From positions 223,501-287,500 of the forward strand of contig BDSL01000100.1 of the NCBI GenBank assembly GCA_003116995.1: a stretch of 64,000 nucleotides of DNA, read 5' to 3'. The notes beneath the pieces are model-generated. The model did no database searches, was not told the DNA's origin, and was given only the letters and a program-made list of their open reading frames with translations. The stretch comes from Yamagishiella unicocca (lineage: Eukaryota; Chlorophyta; Chlorophyceae; Chlamydomonadales; Volvocaceae). Positions 48,840-59,489 of the stretch are shown in pieces. Each line of letters begins with the position of its first letter. The stretch's first letter is position 1. The translations under genes and the position numbers were made by a program.

Positions 48840-49083
48840 GGAGGCATGAATGACAACTGTGGCTTTGGCCGCCGATGGTTTCAGAACATGGCCGCCCTCA
48901 GAGGATTTTGCAGCAGCCCGCTCTACCACACCGCCGATGCATGTGAGGCTGCAGAAGCGGAACACCACCGTTCAGCTCCCCTGCAACTGGAGGCGCTCAA
49001 CCAAGTGGCTGTTGGCCGTGTCCAAGAAGGCCTTCGCGCCAGCAATTATGCCTTCCACTGCCAACTGCCGTGAACGTCATTTG
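48840..49083 (-). pseudogene. Coding-like fragment with an in-frame TGA inside the TIR element
   Basis: The minus strand reads QLAVEGIIAGAKAFLDTANS, HLVERLQLQGS, then TGA, then TVVFRFCSLTCIGGVVERAA and HVLKPSAAKATVVIHAS. Composition on both sides of the stop looks protein-like. It may be a captured gene fragment or exons with an unrecognised intron. Confidence 0.35.
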
Positions 49084-49519
49084 TGTTCGCAATCAAGGCA
49101 GCGTCTGGTGAGGGCATTCATCACTACGCATACCCAGCCTGCAGTTGCAGGTGCTGTCCCGCACGCACACCACATGAGTAAGTTGAGAGAGGCGCCAGTT
49201 GGGCTGCTTCCGCCGCCCAACCCACTTCTTGCTCCCGTGGACGTTGACGATGCCCAAACCAGCAGCCGTGGGGCAATCAAGTAATCATCATAGTCCTCCG
49301 ATGCACATTCTAAGATAAATCCCTGGCTTTTGAAATATGCTATTCATACTCCTTATTGTTCTCCTGGCTTCCGGACATAGGGTTGGATGGCGACTATACT
49401 TGCACACGGTACGTCAGGGACACAAGACAAGCACGCTTTGCTACGCCTTTCATAACCATTCACATGCAATTTTAAATACTCTTACGTCAACAAATATACT
49501 TAACGATATCCAAGGAATA

Positions 49520-49700
49520 CGTCTTCCCGCCATTCCCTTGTAACTCGCCATGAAATGCGGTGCATTTTTCATTACCCTTCTTAGCTTGTTGCAAGCTCCG
49601 TTTGGCTCAATTTAGAATTACAAGACACAAAGGATTGAGAAAGAAAGATTCTCTCACACATCGTCCAAGTACGTCACTCGCAAGTTCCCCCTAGCGTGCC
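49520..49700 (-). repeat. Right terminal inverted repeat
   Basis: Reverse complement of the left repeat. It ends ctagcgtgcc at 49700, after which similarity to the left flank stops. Confidence 0.8.
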
Positions 49701-50362
49701 GTTCTCAGGATTTCCGATGAAATCCGGCGAATTGCGGGCACATGAGGGGCCTCTTTACACCCAGCCATTTGGCGGTTTTTTTAGCGCGGACTCAGGATCT
49801 CGAAAGTCGTGTCTCTGCCAACTTTAAAGCAGACATTAGAAATCTGATACATTATTCTATCCTTTTAGGGGGATTTTGGAGAGGTTTGAGCTGGTCCACT
49901 CGGACTCCAATGGTAGATTTGCTGCCATACGCTCCGATAGAAATTCCAGCGCTAGCAGCCGAGTATGCCCAAGTATTAGCTACTCATGCAAAACCTTAGG
50001 TCCTTCTCGGAACCCTCTTGGGCGGACTGCTGCTGAGATGTGTACATCTCGCGGCGTTCGGTTCGCAATGGACCATAGTTCTGGCGTGCTTTCTGACAAT
50101 ATCGTCAGAACCCTTGGGCCTCACATTTACGTTGCTGTCGGCGCGCTTAACCCGTCATGGGTTCAGCATATCTGCATCTGGACGGCGGCCGTCGCCCCTA
50201 CAGCAGCTGGCAAGACGCCCGCGATGTCAGCACTTCTTCGAGTCCTTGAGAGGCGCACCTGATTATCTCTAATAAAACAGGTGTGTGCGTATGAGGTGCC
50301 GGGTAGCGTCCGGGGTATGAAAACCGGGAGAGCAGTGCGCGTGGGGCGACGGGTTAGCAGGC

Positions 50363-50591
50363 GGACGGGGGAAGGAGGGGGGAGGGGGAAGGAGGGGGTG
50401 ATTATCTACGATGCCCCTAAGACTCAACATGGTGAATCGGTGCTCGGCGAGTGCACTATCGTACGATCGCTCCAGCATGGCGGATGGCTACTGATACGGG
50501 TTGTGCTTCGCGCATCTGGCTTTGCGGTTACCGTTGCTGGGCACCGTCCATTTTTGTAAGCACCTGTTTCTTGCCGCTCCTCGTCGGCTTA
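50363..50591 (+). repeat. Direct repeat, copy 1
   Basis: Aligns with 50956-51198 over its full length: gcccctaagactcaacatgg, gctccagcat, gttgtgcttcg, ctcgtcggctta. Confidence 0.7.
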
Positions 50592-50955
50592 CCTTGCTGC
50601 CCCGAGCCCACCTGCCCTGGTCCTGCTCGCCGCACGCCCCGCTGCCCCCTTGTTGCCCCAGGCCCACCCTGGAGCCGGCCACGGTGTTGCGACGCACGCA
50701 GCTGTCACCACGGCCGCCGCAGGGCCCATCGCTGCACCCGACCCATGTTCAGCCACCACCAGTCAAGCCGGGCGCTTGTCGGCAGCCCACACCGCAACCT
50801 GGCGCAATGCTTGCTCGTCCTCACCTCCGGTGGATCATGCATTGCACCGCAGCGAGCTGGCGCCGCATCAACCAGCTATACACAGGTGCGGCCGCTCCAG
50901 GGGAGGGTGGTCGGGGCGGCCGCAGCTGTTTATGATCAACGGACGGGGCAGCAGC

Positions 50956-51198
50956 GGACGGGGGAAGGAGGGGGGAGGGGGAGGGAGGTAGGGGCGGGGT
51001 GATTACCGACGACGCCCCTAAGACTCAACATGGCGCGATCGGTGCTCAGTGAGTGCACTGTCGTACGTTCGCTCCAGCATAGACCGCCGTGGTGGATAGC
51101 TGCTGATACGCGTTGTGCTTCGTGCACCTGGCTTTGCGGGTTACTGTTGCACTGTCCTTTGTGTACACACCTCTTTGTTATCGCTCCTTGTCGGCTTA
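50956..51198 (+). repeat. Direct repeat, copy 2
   Basis: Second copy of the 50363-50591 block, with scattered substitutions and small indels. About 365 bp of unrelated sequence separates the copies. Confidence 0.7.
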
Positions 51199-51436
51199 TC
51201 TGAGTGCCCTGCTGGACATTCAGCTGATGCATGGCATATGTACCTTATCCCCCGTCGCGGGCGCTGAGCGAGCCTGCTGGCTGCTGAGCGCGTGCAGCTT
51301 TCCTCGCGCCGCCGCCGCTTCATCATTCTGATGTACTGCGTATGTTGTGATTCGAGCCGTGTAAACAGCGAATAAGTCTTAGGACGGGTTCGCCCCGTCA
51401 AGTTGAGATTCAAAGAGCTTCGTAAGTACTTAGTTC

Positions 51437-51775
51437 TGTCCCAACTCCTCCCCAGGGTATTTATACCCTGTTGCTAAGGGAGCCAAAACGGCTTCTGTCA
51501 GTTTCTACGACGCAATGTCGGGCGGGGGTTTCTGGCACCCAGTTCGTAGTTCGTAACATGTTCGTGACGGCGTTAGCATGACCTGCCCGTGACGGCGTTA
51601 GCATGACTCAGTCATCCGTAACACCGTTAGTCACACTGGCAGTCATCCGTAACACTGTTAGTCACACAATCATTTCTGTCGTCTTTCTGTAATTCTGTCA
51701 CCAGGCGAACCGCCGGCGTCTAGCTACGTGCGACGCACTTTGCAAATTCGCTTAGATCTAAATCACGCCACAACA
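51437..51775 (-). repeat. 3' LTR
   Basis: 339 bp, TGTTGTGG...TTGGGACA in element orientation (TG...CA ends). No difference from 57335-57673 was found by eye. Confidence 0.9.
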
Positions 51776-51791
51776 TCTGCCTCCCCCCCCT
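51776..51791 (-). promoter_or_regulatory. Polypurine tract
   Basis: In element orientation AGGGGGGGGAGGCAGA lies directly upstream of the 3' LTR, the expected plus-strand primer position. Confidence 0.8.
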
Positions 51792-54700
51792 AGGCGCCTG
51801 CGTCCTCGCGGCGTCCGGGCCGGGAAGACCAGTAGGCCTCAACAGGGGTTCGGTCAACAAAGCTAGCGTCATCAACCCACGCGTTGTGTTCATGCCCGTA
51901 TCCGGACCATTTCACTAGGTAGCGGGTAATCGACCGTTTACGCAACCTGCGAGTTTCATGGTCTAAGATTCGTTCACAAGTCCACTGGGGCTGCAGTGTC
52001 GTAGGATCAGCGGCAACAACCGGCGGGGGCTGTACAGTACCGTCCGAACGGTATGGCCGGATCAAAGACACATGAAACACATTGTGGAACCTGTGTTCTT
52101 CAGGCAAAGTCAACCGGGCAGCAACGGGGTTAATCATTTTCTCAATCGGAAAGGGACCGATCCATTTAGGCATCAGCTTTCTCGAGCCCCGTTGGGCAGC
52201 AAGGTTCCGAGTGCTCAGCAACACTTGCTGACCTACCACGTAATCTACGTGACGGCGCTTGGAATCAACATCAGCCTTGGATCGATCTTGTGCAGCTAGC
52301 AAACATTTCTTTGCGGCGGTTAAGCGATCAGCATAGGTCTCAGCAAAATTCTTAGCGGCGGGAACATCACTACCCAACTCCAACTGCAATGGAGTTCGAG
52401 GATGGAACCCGTAATTCAGGAAGAAAGGGGACGACCCAGTCGACCGATTCTTCAAGTTGTTCATCGCAAATTCAACAGGCCCAAGATGACGATCCCAGGA
52501 ACTAGGGTCTTGATCTGTATAGTTCCGTAGGGTGTCACCAAGGATTCGGTTCATTCGTTCAGTTTGACCATCTGTCTCAGGGTGGAACGCGGTACTCATG
52601 TTCTGCTTAGCCCCAACACGCTTCAGCAAAGCGGGAAGGAAAGCACCAGTAAATTTCGGGTCGCGATCCGACACGATCGTTTCAGGCATTCCATGCAACC
52701 GTACAACAGCTTCAAAGAAGAGGTCAGCCGTATCGACAGCATCAGAGGTTTTCTTGCAAGGACGCACATGCGTCATCTTAGTCAAGCGATCGACAAACAC
52801 CACAATGGCGTCGTAACCGCGGGTCGTTCGGGGTAATCCTACCACGAAATCCATCGAGACGCTCTGCCAAGGGCGTTCAGGGATCGGAAGCGGCTGGGAC
52901 AAGCCGGCCTTAGGACCCGAGACAGCCTTGTTCCGTTGGCAAGCGTCACAGGAAGCAACAAAATCAGAAACATCGGCGCGAAGGGACGGCCACCAAAAAT
53001 TTCGTTCAATGAGTTCGATGGTCCGAGCACGACCAGGGTGACCCGCCAGAGGGTCCGCGTGGCTTCGTTCAATAATTTGTCGCTTCAAGTCTGGATCGTT
53101 AGGGACGACAACGCGATACTCGCACTCCCCCCCTTCTCGTTGGAAAAACCCGCTGGGGTTTGCCAACAATTTCGTAAGGTTCGCAGGGTTCTGAAACCAA
53201 ACATCGCGCTTCGTAGCGGAAATAATCTGCTGGATCAACGGATCCTGGTTCTGACGCCTAGTGGTGACCGCACTCAGCACCACTGCTGCTGCCAGGGAGG
53301 GATGGCGGGAAAGAGCATCAGCGACCACATTCAAACGGCCAGGCCGGTACAACCAGTCGAAATGGTACTGTTCCAGCAACTCAACCCAACGAGCCTGTCT
53401 GCGGCTAAGATGGGGTTGGGTTTTCAAATACGTCAGTGGGTGGTGGTCGGTCACGAGAGTAAAAGGGATCGAGCTCTGCAAATAACAACGCCATTCTCGC
53501 AAGGCATTCACTACCCCAAGGAGTTCTTGTTCACCAGTGCTATAGTTCCGCTCGGCCGGAGAGAACTTCTTGCTCGCAAAGGCAACAGGTCGGCCGTCTT
53601 GCAGGAGTACGGCACCGGTTCCGTTCAGCGAAGCGTCTGAAACAACCTCGAAAGGTTTCGAAAAGTCTGGGTAGAGTAACAGCACGTCAGTCGAGAGACG
53701 TTCCTTAATTGTCTCAAAAGCACGTAATGCCTGAGAAGGCCACGTGTCGGGCAACCGCTTCAAACTGAACATATCAGTTAACGGCGCGGAAAGCGAGCCA
53801 AAACCAGCGAGGAATCGTCTGAAGTAATTGGCTAAGCCCACAAAAGATCGAAGTTCAGTCAAGTCTTTTGGCAGCGGCCAATTGCGAATGACATCAATTT
53901 TCTTAGGGTCCATCCGGATCCCTTCAGAGCCCACAATGTGCCCAAGATACTTCACTTCCGTACGCCAAAAGTCACATTTCGACAGCTTTACTTGGAGCTG
54001 GTGTGTCTTCAACGCATCTAACACCAACCGAAGGTGTTTCGCATGCTCATCTGGGTTTTTCGAGTAGATCAGGATATCGTCAAGGTACACTGTGACGAAT
54101 CGATTCAGGAAAGGAGCAAAGATGCGGTTCATAGTGGCTTGGAAGGTGGCAGGGGCATTTGACAGACCAAACGGCAGTACAAGCCACTCGAAGTGTCCCA
54201 TCGGAGTGGTAAAGCCAGTTTTGGGAATGTCATCAGGGTGAATTCGCAATTGATGATAGCCAGAAGCCAAGTCAAGGGCTGTAAAGAGAGACGCTCCCGA
54301 GAGACGATCAAGGGTGTCATCGATGCGAGGCAGCGGATATCGGTTCTTAATCGTGATCTTGTTCAAAGCACGATAATCAATGCACATACGTAACTCGCCT
54401 GTCTTCTTGGCCACAAAAAGGATCGGGGCGCCGAAAGGCGACGTAGACGGCCGAATAAAGCCCTTCTCGAGGAGGTCTTTAACCTGCTTGTCTACTTCTG
54501 CAAGTTCTAAAGGAGAAAGTCTGAATTGGGGCCGAGAAACAGGTTGTGATCCAGGTTCTAAGGGTATTGTATGGTGCACGCCTCGGTCGGGTGGTAACCC
54601 AGTGATCGGTGCAAAGACTTCAGGGAATTCATTCAAAATCCGAGTTAATTCGGGATTCCCTGCTGCTTCGGGAGGTATCTCGAGCGCATGCATCTGGGGA

Positions 54701-55809
54701 AGGAGGTTTGCGGAAGGCGGAGGTGCGGCACCCGGCTTCACGACTACCAACAACCCACGGGCGTCTGGTTCGTTCAAGTCTTTAAAAGCCCGCTTAGGAG
54801 GGACCACCTTAACCGACACAGGGGGTCTATCCATCAGCATGACGCTCGGCTCAGGCCAACTGGGCACGGGTTCAGGAGCATTCACGGACCGAAGGGTCAC
54901 AGACTGCCCGTTCGCTTTAATCAATCGGAGTTCTCCCGTCGCAGGCCTAAGTTCTGCTCTGTATCTTTTCAAAAAGTTCTGACCGAGCACCACGTCGGTT
55001 GAAGCCGTTATCGAGGGCAGCACCAGGAACCGTATTTCGGCCCGGAATGCTCCCATCTGCAAGCGAGTCCGGCACTCGCCCAGAATCGGGGTGGTAGAAG
55101 CATCAGCTAACCGTACGGGGTTCAAGGTTGTAGGTTCGGTGGCAAGGCCAAGTTTTTGCGCGAGCGCCATCGCCAGGAAACAATGCGTCGCTCCCGAGTC
55201 GGGCAGCACACGCACCGGCATTTCACTTAGTCTAGCAGCGAACAGATCAAGTTCAGAGTCAGTATCGGCGACACTGCATCGGGGAATCTGAGGTGTCGAG
55301 GTTAGCGGTGCATCATACCAAAGTTCAATCGGTTCTAGTAGCACTGGAATTTCAGGATCTGTGGCTTCGAACAGCTGTGTCCCCGCTTCTAGAGTCCGCA
55401 ATAAAGTCATGCCGTTCAGAAGGCTACGGAATCGACCTTTCTTAGCGGGTACGACCACACAAGCTGAGGTGCTCAAGTCATGTTCTTTACACTGCCTATA
55501 GTGTTTCAGGAAAGCATACAGTTTCTTTTCTGGTGGGTGCAACCACACGGTGTGACCGGAGCAATCAAGGGATAGGAACGATCGATTGGGCGACGCGAAT
55601 TCTTTACACACAGCATTGGAGCCGTCATCACAGGCATAAGCGTCTAGCGTAAACACGCGGTTAAGAGTCTTTTCGAGGGACGTTAGAACCGCAGCGTTCA
55701 CACGCCGAGAGTCCCTAAACGCGTCGTTCCCAACACGGGCATCCTCAGCGGGCGCTCGCATGGCAAGTTCTACACCGGCCTGCTGGTCACAGGGCAGCCG
55801 GGTCAGTTC
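51790..55809 (-). CDS. pol: pol polyprotein (protease-RT-RNaseH-integrase-chromodomain)
   Basis: Open from the codon after the gag UAG (55809) to 51790, ~1339 aa; the first internal ATG is at 55761. Counting from that ATG: aspartic protease motif DSGA near 187; reverse transcriptase with YLDDILIYS near 557; RNase H with [13 protein letters not shown] near 707; integrase with an H-H-C-C zinc finger (GHPGRAR...CDACQR) near 900 and catalytic Asp (MDFVVGL), Asp (VSDRDPKF) and Glu ([10 protein letters not shown]) near 969, 1030 and 1065; and a C-terminal chromodomain ([18 protein letters not shown]) near 1270-1310. All key residues are present and no stops are seen. Chromodomains in this clade direct integration toward particular chromatin. 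Confidence 0.92.
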   Translation of the reverse strand, partial: ELTRLPCDQQAGVELAMRAPAEDARVGNDAFRDSRRVNAAVLTSLEKTLNRVFTLDAYACDDGSNAVCKEFASPNRSFLSLDCSGHTVWLHPPEKKLYAFLKHYRQCKEHDLSTSACVVVPAKKGRFRSLLNGMTLLRTLEAGTQLFEATDPEIPVLLEPIELWYDAPLTSTPQIPRCSVADTDSELDLFAARLSEMPVRVLPDSGATHCFLAMALAQKLGLATEPTTLNPVRLADASTTPILGECRTRLQMGAFRAEIRFLVLPSITASTDVVLGQNFLKRYRAELRPATGELRLIKANGQSVTLRSVNAPEPVPSWPEPSVMLMDRPPVSVKVVPPKRAFKDLNEPDARGLLVVVKPGAAPPPSANLLPQMHALEIPPEAAGNPELTRILNEFPEVFAPITGLPPDRGVHHTIPLEPGSQPVSRPQFRLSPLELAEVDKQVKDLLEKGFIRPSTSPFGAPILFVAKKTGELRMCIDYRALNKITIKNRYPLPRIDDTLDRLSGASLFTALDLASGYHQLRIHPDDIPKTGFTTPMGHFEWLVLPFGLSNAPATFQATMNRIFAPFLNRFVTVYLDDILIYSKNPDEHAKHLRLVLDALKTHQLQVKLSKCDFWRTEVKYLGHIVGSEGIRMDPKKIDVIRNWPLPKDLTELRSFVGLANYFRRFLAGFGSLSAPLTDMFSLKRLPDTWPSQALRAFETIKERLSTDVLLLYPDFSKPFEVVSDASLNGTGAVLLQDGRPVAFASKKFSPAERNYSTGEQELLGVVNALREWRCYLQSSIPFTLVTDHHPLTYLKTQPHLSRRQARWVELLEQYHFDWLYRPGRLNVVADALSRHPSLAAAVVLSAVTTRRQNQDPLIQQIISATKRDVWFQNPANLTKLLANPSGFFQREGGECEYRVVVPNDPDLKRQIIERSHADPLAGHPGRARTIELIERNFWWPSLRADVSDFVASCDACQRNKAVSGPKAGLSQPLPIPERPWQSVSMDFVVGLPRTTRGYDAIVVFVDRLTKMTHVRPCKKTSDAVDTADLFFEAVVRLHGMPETIVSDRDPKFTGAFLPALLKRVGAKQNMSTAFHPETDGQTERMNRILGDTLRNYTDQDPSSWDRHLGPVEFAMNNLKNRSTGSSPFFLNYGFHPRTPLQLELGSDVPAAKNFAETYADRLTAAKKCLLAAQDRSKADVDSKRRHVDYVVGQQVLLSTRNLAAQRGSRKLMPKWIGPFPIEKMINPVAARLTLPEEHRFHNVFHVSLIRPYRSDGTVQPPPVVAADPTTLQPQWTCERILDHETRRLRKRSITRYLVKWSGYGHEHNAWVDDASFVDRTPVEAYWSSRPGRREDAGA

Positions 55810-57000
55810 CTACTCCTCTTTTTCAACCTCCATCTGCGCCACTTCCGCCTGCTTGTCCTTCTTCGGACAGTTCCGCGCTAAGTGCCCTTTCTGACCGCAC
55901 GTGATGCACAAGCCCTGCGCGCGGTACGCCTCCCATTCAGCCGACGTGAGTAGGCGACCCGCCGCTTCTGAATAGATTTTGGTTAGGGCACTCGGGTTCT
56001 TGGGCTCGCCCAGCATCCGCGGCTGCGACGGCCCGGCGCCCTGCGCGCGCGGCTTCTTGACGCCGCCGGCCTGTTGCCAACCGGCGTCCGACGGCCGCTT
56101 GCTAGGGCTACCGGTATTCTGAGGGCGATTGGGGCGTGGGGATCGATCAGAAACGGTATAGTTTAGCGCGACGCGACCGGGCTGGGCCACTTTGAGCTTC
56201 TTTTCTTCTCCAGCCGCATGCCGGGAGAGTTCATCTAGCGAAGTGAATTCATCACCCGCATAATTCACACGGCATGGGGCGACAAGGGGCAAGGTCAAGC
56301 CACGGCGATAGAGCATCAGGGTCATGGCAACGTCTTTCTCGGCAGTCAGGCCCGCCAACAGGATAGTGTTCTTAAAGCGGGACGTGTACTCAGCGATCCC
56401 TTTCTGGGCGTCCATTTTGACTTTGCCGTCTAGCAGACATTGCATGGCATCTAGTTTCTGGTTCTGTACCTTAGGCGCGAAGCGCTCCAGGAATAGCCCC
56501 ATCAGCTGTTCTGTGCTCATCGAGTCGACGCCAGGGTTGGCCTCGACGAGGTTCAAAGACCAGGACTCGGCCTCGGGGTGGGTCTGGCACGCGCTCACCA
56601 AGACCGCGAACGCGTTGGCATTCTTGTTTACGCGCATAAAGATCGTAAAATATTTCTTGAATTCTTCGGGGGCCGATGTGGCCCGGAACTGCGGATTTGT
56701 CATTTTCACACTTTCAGTTTTCTGGGTTTGGTTCTGAGGGGGCGGACCACCGGGTCCTGCAGCAGAGGTTCCGGCGGCAGCTACAGCAGCGCGTACCTCA
56801 GGGTTCTCCATCCCAGACTTAAGTGTGTCCATCTCCTTGCGGAGAGCCACGAAAGCTGGGTTAGATTCCGGACGCGCAAGGGCGTCGGTCAGCGCCTGAC
56901 GAAGGGCGGTCGTATTCGCTTCTGCGGCTGCGGCCGTGTCTGTCAGGCTGCGCCGCAACTCGGCCAGCTGTTCACGAACGGTGGCCAGTTCGTCGGCCAT
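55810..57000 (-). CDS. gag: gag polyprotein
   Basis: ATG at 57000 (MADELATVREQLAEL) to TAG at 55812-55810, 396 aa. The frame is open further upstream to 57072, but only with a GTG. The N-terminal ~60 residues are coiled-coil-like. The middle matches the retrotransposon capsid type (FLERFAPKVQNQKLDAMQCL, GIAEYTSRFKNTILLAGL). The C-terminus has one CCHC knuckle, CITCGQKGHLARNC (C-X2-C-X4-H-X4-C), after a basic Pro-rich stretch. pol continues in the same frame after the single UAG. Confidence 0.9.
   Translation of the reverse strand: MADELATVREQLAELRRSLTDTAAAAEANTTALRQALTDALARPESNPAFVALRKEMDTLKSGMENPEVRAAVAAAGTSAAGPGGPPPQNQTQKTESVKMTNPQFRATSAPEEFKKYFTIFMRVNKNANAFAVLVSACQTHPEAESWSLNLVEANPGVDSMSTEQLMGLFLERFAPKVQNQKLDAMQCLLDGKVKMDAQKGIAEYTSRFKNTILLAGLTAEKDVAMTLMLYRRGLTLPLVAPCRVNYAGDEFTSLDELSRHAAGEEKKLKVAQPGRVALNYTVSDRSPRPNRPQNTGSPSKRPSDAGWQQAGGVKKPRAQGAGPSQPRMLGEPKNPSALTKIYSEAAGRLLTSAEWEAYRAQGLCITCGQKGHLARNCPKKDKQAEVAQMEVEKEE
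56708..56869 (-). repeat. Inverted repeat arm inside gag (162 bp)
   Basis: Perfect reverse complement of 57176-57337. It codes for gag residues SNPAFVALRKEMDTLKSG onward. Confidence 0.9.
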
Positions 57001-57175
57001 ATTTCTCACAGGATCTGCGCACGCGAGTGCTAGAGGTTCGTACAGAAGGACAACTCGACTACGAGCAGTCACAAAAGCAGGAACGAAGAGAGAAAGGCCG
57101 AAAACGGACCGTTCGTACCAGAGGTCGTAGCCGTCACGACCGGCACCGTCGGAAGGACCTCGGGCAGGGCGTTCA

Positions 57176-57337
57176 GGAATCTAACCCAGCTTTCGTGGCT
57201 CTCCGCAAGGAGATGGACACACTTAAGTCTGGGATGGAGAACCCTGAGGTACGCGCTGCTGTAGCTGCCGCCGGAACCTCTGCTGCAGGACCCGGTGGTC
57301 CGCCCCCTCAGAACCAAACCCAGAAAACTGAAAGTGT
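57176..57337 (+). repeat. Inverted copy of a gag fragment abutting the 5' LTR (162 bp)
   Basis: Identical to the reverse complement of 56708-56869. Its last three bases, TGT, coincide with the LTR boundary at 57335. It occupies the place where a tRNA primer-binding site is expected. Confidence 0.9.
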
Positions 57338-57673
57338 CCCAACTCCTCCCCAGGGTATTTATACCCTGTTGCTAAGGGAGCCAAAACGGCTTCTGTCAGT
57401 TTCTACGACGCAATGTCGGGCGGGGGTTTCTGGCACCCAGTTCGTAGTTCGTAACATGTTCGTGACGGCGTTAGCATGACCTGCCCGTGACGGCGTTAGC
57501 ATGACTCAGTCATCCGTAACACCGTTAGTCACACTGGCAGTCATCCGTAACACTGTTAGTCACACAATCATTTCTGTCGTCTTTCTGTAATTCTGTCACC
57601 AGGCGAACCGCCGGCGTCTAGCTACGTGCGACGCACTTTGCAAATTCGCTTAGATCTAAATCACGCCACAACA
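57335..57673 (-). repeat. 5' LTR
   Basis: 339 bp, apparently identical to the 3' LTR. Confidence 0.9.
57351..57368 (-). promoter_or_regulatory. TATA-like palindrome in the LTR
   Basis: In element orientation CAGGGTATAAATACCCTG, a near-palindromic TATA box about 17-34 nt from the inner LTR edge. The same copy in the 3' LTR is at 51453-51470. If used, transcription would start very near the end of the LTR. Confidence 0.5.
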
Positions 57674-58845
57674 GCGTACGTCAAGTTCATCGCCGCTTCG
57701 TTCATCCACACTTTTAATACATTTATCGATTTACACCAGCCACCGCGCGCGCTGCACGCATCAGGAAGCAGATAATTGCATTGTGCGTGGGCTACAGCTG
57801 TGCACGCACGTGCGTACTGAACACCGCCGGTCATCACATGCCACGCACTCGTTCTTGTAATACGTAATAACGAATATATTATTGTTATTATTACATTACG
57901 CCGGCACTAGGCCTGGCATGTTGTTAAGGGGGCGGGGCGGTGAGGGCATCAGTACACCCTATACGCTCGCGCCACCAGTACCAATCCACCTCATATCGCT
58001 AAGGCCCACGCTACATTGTCGCTGTGGAACACGACCAGTTAGTGCAACTCGCCGGAGGCTGGTGCTCCTGCCACATCCCTAACTCATATTTGTATCAATT
58101 ATTGAGATTCAAGCGCTCTCCGGAAACCGGTCTTCCGCCAGCTCCATGTCCAGCATGCCGCCATGCTTGGTGTACTTGAGTGTACTTCAGCATTTGGGAA
58201 ATCACGCTGTGATGGTAAGCATGGGAGTGGCGCTTGTTTTCTGCGTGTGTTGCCAGAGAGCTGTCCTGAGAGTAGTGTTGCAACCAACTCCTTAATAAAA
58301 AAACTTCTCTCCAACCTACAGGACGTGCGGGACACACAGCTGGGAGAGGACTTGGCAGGATATGGAGCAGAGAGCATGGAGCAGCGGGCTGGCTGGATTT
58401 GGTTGTTGAGTAGCAGAGGGGATATGAACCGGAAAGTGAAGCTAGGGAACCGCGAGGTGAAGGGGCAGGTTGTGAGCTCGAGGAGAAGTAAGCCTGTAGG
58501 CCAGCATTACTTGAGGAATGCAAGGGGCATGGAGCACAGTAGCGCCCCATCAGGTGTGTGGCTAGCTGAGTTCGGTTTGTAGGGAAGAACAGACTGACCC
58601 CCGTGGTGGAACATACCAGTTCCTGGGGTGAAACATAACACTTTCTGCAGTGACAATGTCTTTAGTGATGTCGACTTGAGCCTGGATGAGGAGCCCAGCC
58701 TTGAGCTGGGCTCTTTGGTGTAACACCTGCCTTGAGCAGTACATATGTACAACACCCATCGAACTATACGCACGATCTGTAAACACTCACCTGGAATATC
58801 ATACGGTGTCCCATTCCCGAACACTGATAGAAAGGCCCTCGACTA

Positions 58846-59035
58846 TAGACAGCATCTATAGCCGACACTGCGAAACTATAGTCGTTCACTATAGCCGGCT
58901 CGTCTATATCTGGCATCGACTATAGTTGAGCTATAGCTGGTCGGCTATAGTCCACCAGCTGATCGGCTAAAAGAATGGTGTATGCATCGACTATATCCGT
59001 ACCGGCTTTTACTCCGAAAAGACCGACTATAGTCA
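58846..59035. repeat. CTATAG cluster
   Basis: Eight CTATAG and two CTATAT words in ~190 bp (gactatagtc, gctatagctgg and others), irregularly spaced. Many are embedded in short palindromes. Confidence 0.6.
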
Positions 59036-59174
59036 CGCTCCCATTTTACAGACGTTGATGGTTGAGCCGCCGCGGAGGACGCACACGCTCCCGTCTCTGG
59101 CCTAAGCCCCAACAACTCATACTAGAGCTATTCCTCCCTAACCACACCGATGGCTATTGGCTGCCCGCACCATC

Positions 59175-59275
59175 GGGATCGGTGGCAGGATTCGAACCTG
59201 CATTTCCTTTGCCGCACCTTGTGGGAATTGAACCTGGAATCTCCCAGCAGGCCACAAGGATTGGATTTTTCGGGC
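59175..59275 (-). other. Two tRNA-type B boxes, SINE-like
   Basis: The minus strand has GGTTCAATTCC and, ~40 nt on, GCAGGTTCGAATCCTGC (perfect 5-bp T stem, 7-nt loop). No matching acceptor stem or A box was found for either, so this looks like a tRNA-derived repeat rather than a tRNA gene. Confidence 0.35.
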
Positions 59276-59437
59276 TCTCCCAATTGAAACAACGAATATA
59301 CTGCATCGTGTAACCGGTTTCAACACAAGCCGGATCCCATTTAGTTTGTTGATGATGAGATGTGACGGTGTGGGGCGGATATAGGGCGCACGTGGTCACG
59401 GTTGCAATCAAGAGTAAATTTAATTTTTAGTGCTTTT

Positions 59438-59489
59438 AAGGGCGGGTGCCGCCTGTCGTGCGGCCACTGTAACGCGGTCTCTCTCTCTC
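59438..59489 (+). mobile_element. Extremely 5'-truncated LINE 1 insertion
   Basis: Matches 27511-27559 (aagggcgggtgccgcctgtc, then ggccactgtaacgcgg) followed by (tc)n. It is bracketed by TAAATTTAA at 59415-59423 and 59490-59498, a likely target-site duplication. Only the last ~50 bp of the element arrived. Confidence 0.75.

Larger units (their letters stand above)
45821..49700. mobile_element. 3.9-kb element with 181-bp terminal inverted repeats
   Basis: The left end (45821-46001) and the reverse complement of the right end (49520-49700) align over 181 bp, starting GGCACGCTAGGGGGAACTTG, with few mismatches. Outside these limits similarity stops. No clear target duplication is seen (left flank agcgcaca, right flank gttctcag). 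A partial second copy of the terminus is at 45795-45809. Inside are only unrecognised frames, so it may be a non-autonomous DNA transposon or one with a diverged transposase. Confidence 0.75.
49701..51436. other. Intergenic between the two transposons
   Basis: No gene supported. The main structure is a ~235-bp direct duplication (50363-50591 and 50956-51198). A purine run, ggacgggggaaggaggggg, starts both copies. Confidence 0.5.
51437..57673 (-). mobile_element. Ty3/gypsy chromovirus LTR retrotransposon
   Basis: A 6237-bp element read on the minus strand: 5' LTR 57673-57335, gag, in-frame UAG, pol (protease, RT, RNase H, integrase, chromodomain), polypurine tract, 3' LTR 51775-51437. The two 339-bp LTRs look identical, so it is young or was recently gene-converted. 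Flanking target duplications are not seen (agttc left, gcgta right), and the 5' leader contains an inverted gag fragment. It sits in the spacer between genes B and C. Confidence 0.9.

Noticed and set aside
58163..58582. 139-codon plus-strand frame, possibly an exon starting after cctacag at 58320
   Set aside because: No recognisable domain and no partner exon could be assigned; left as intergenic.
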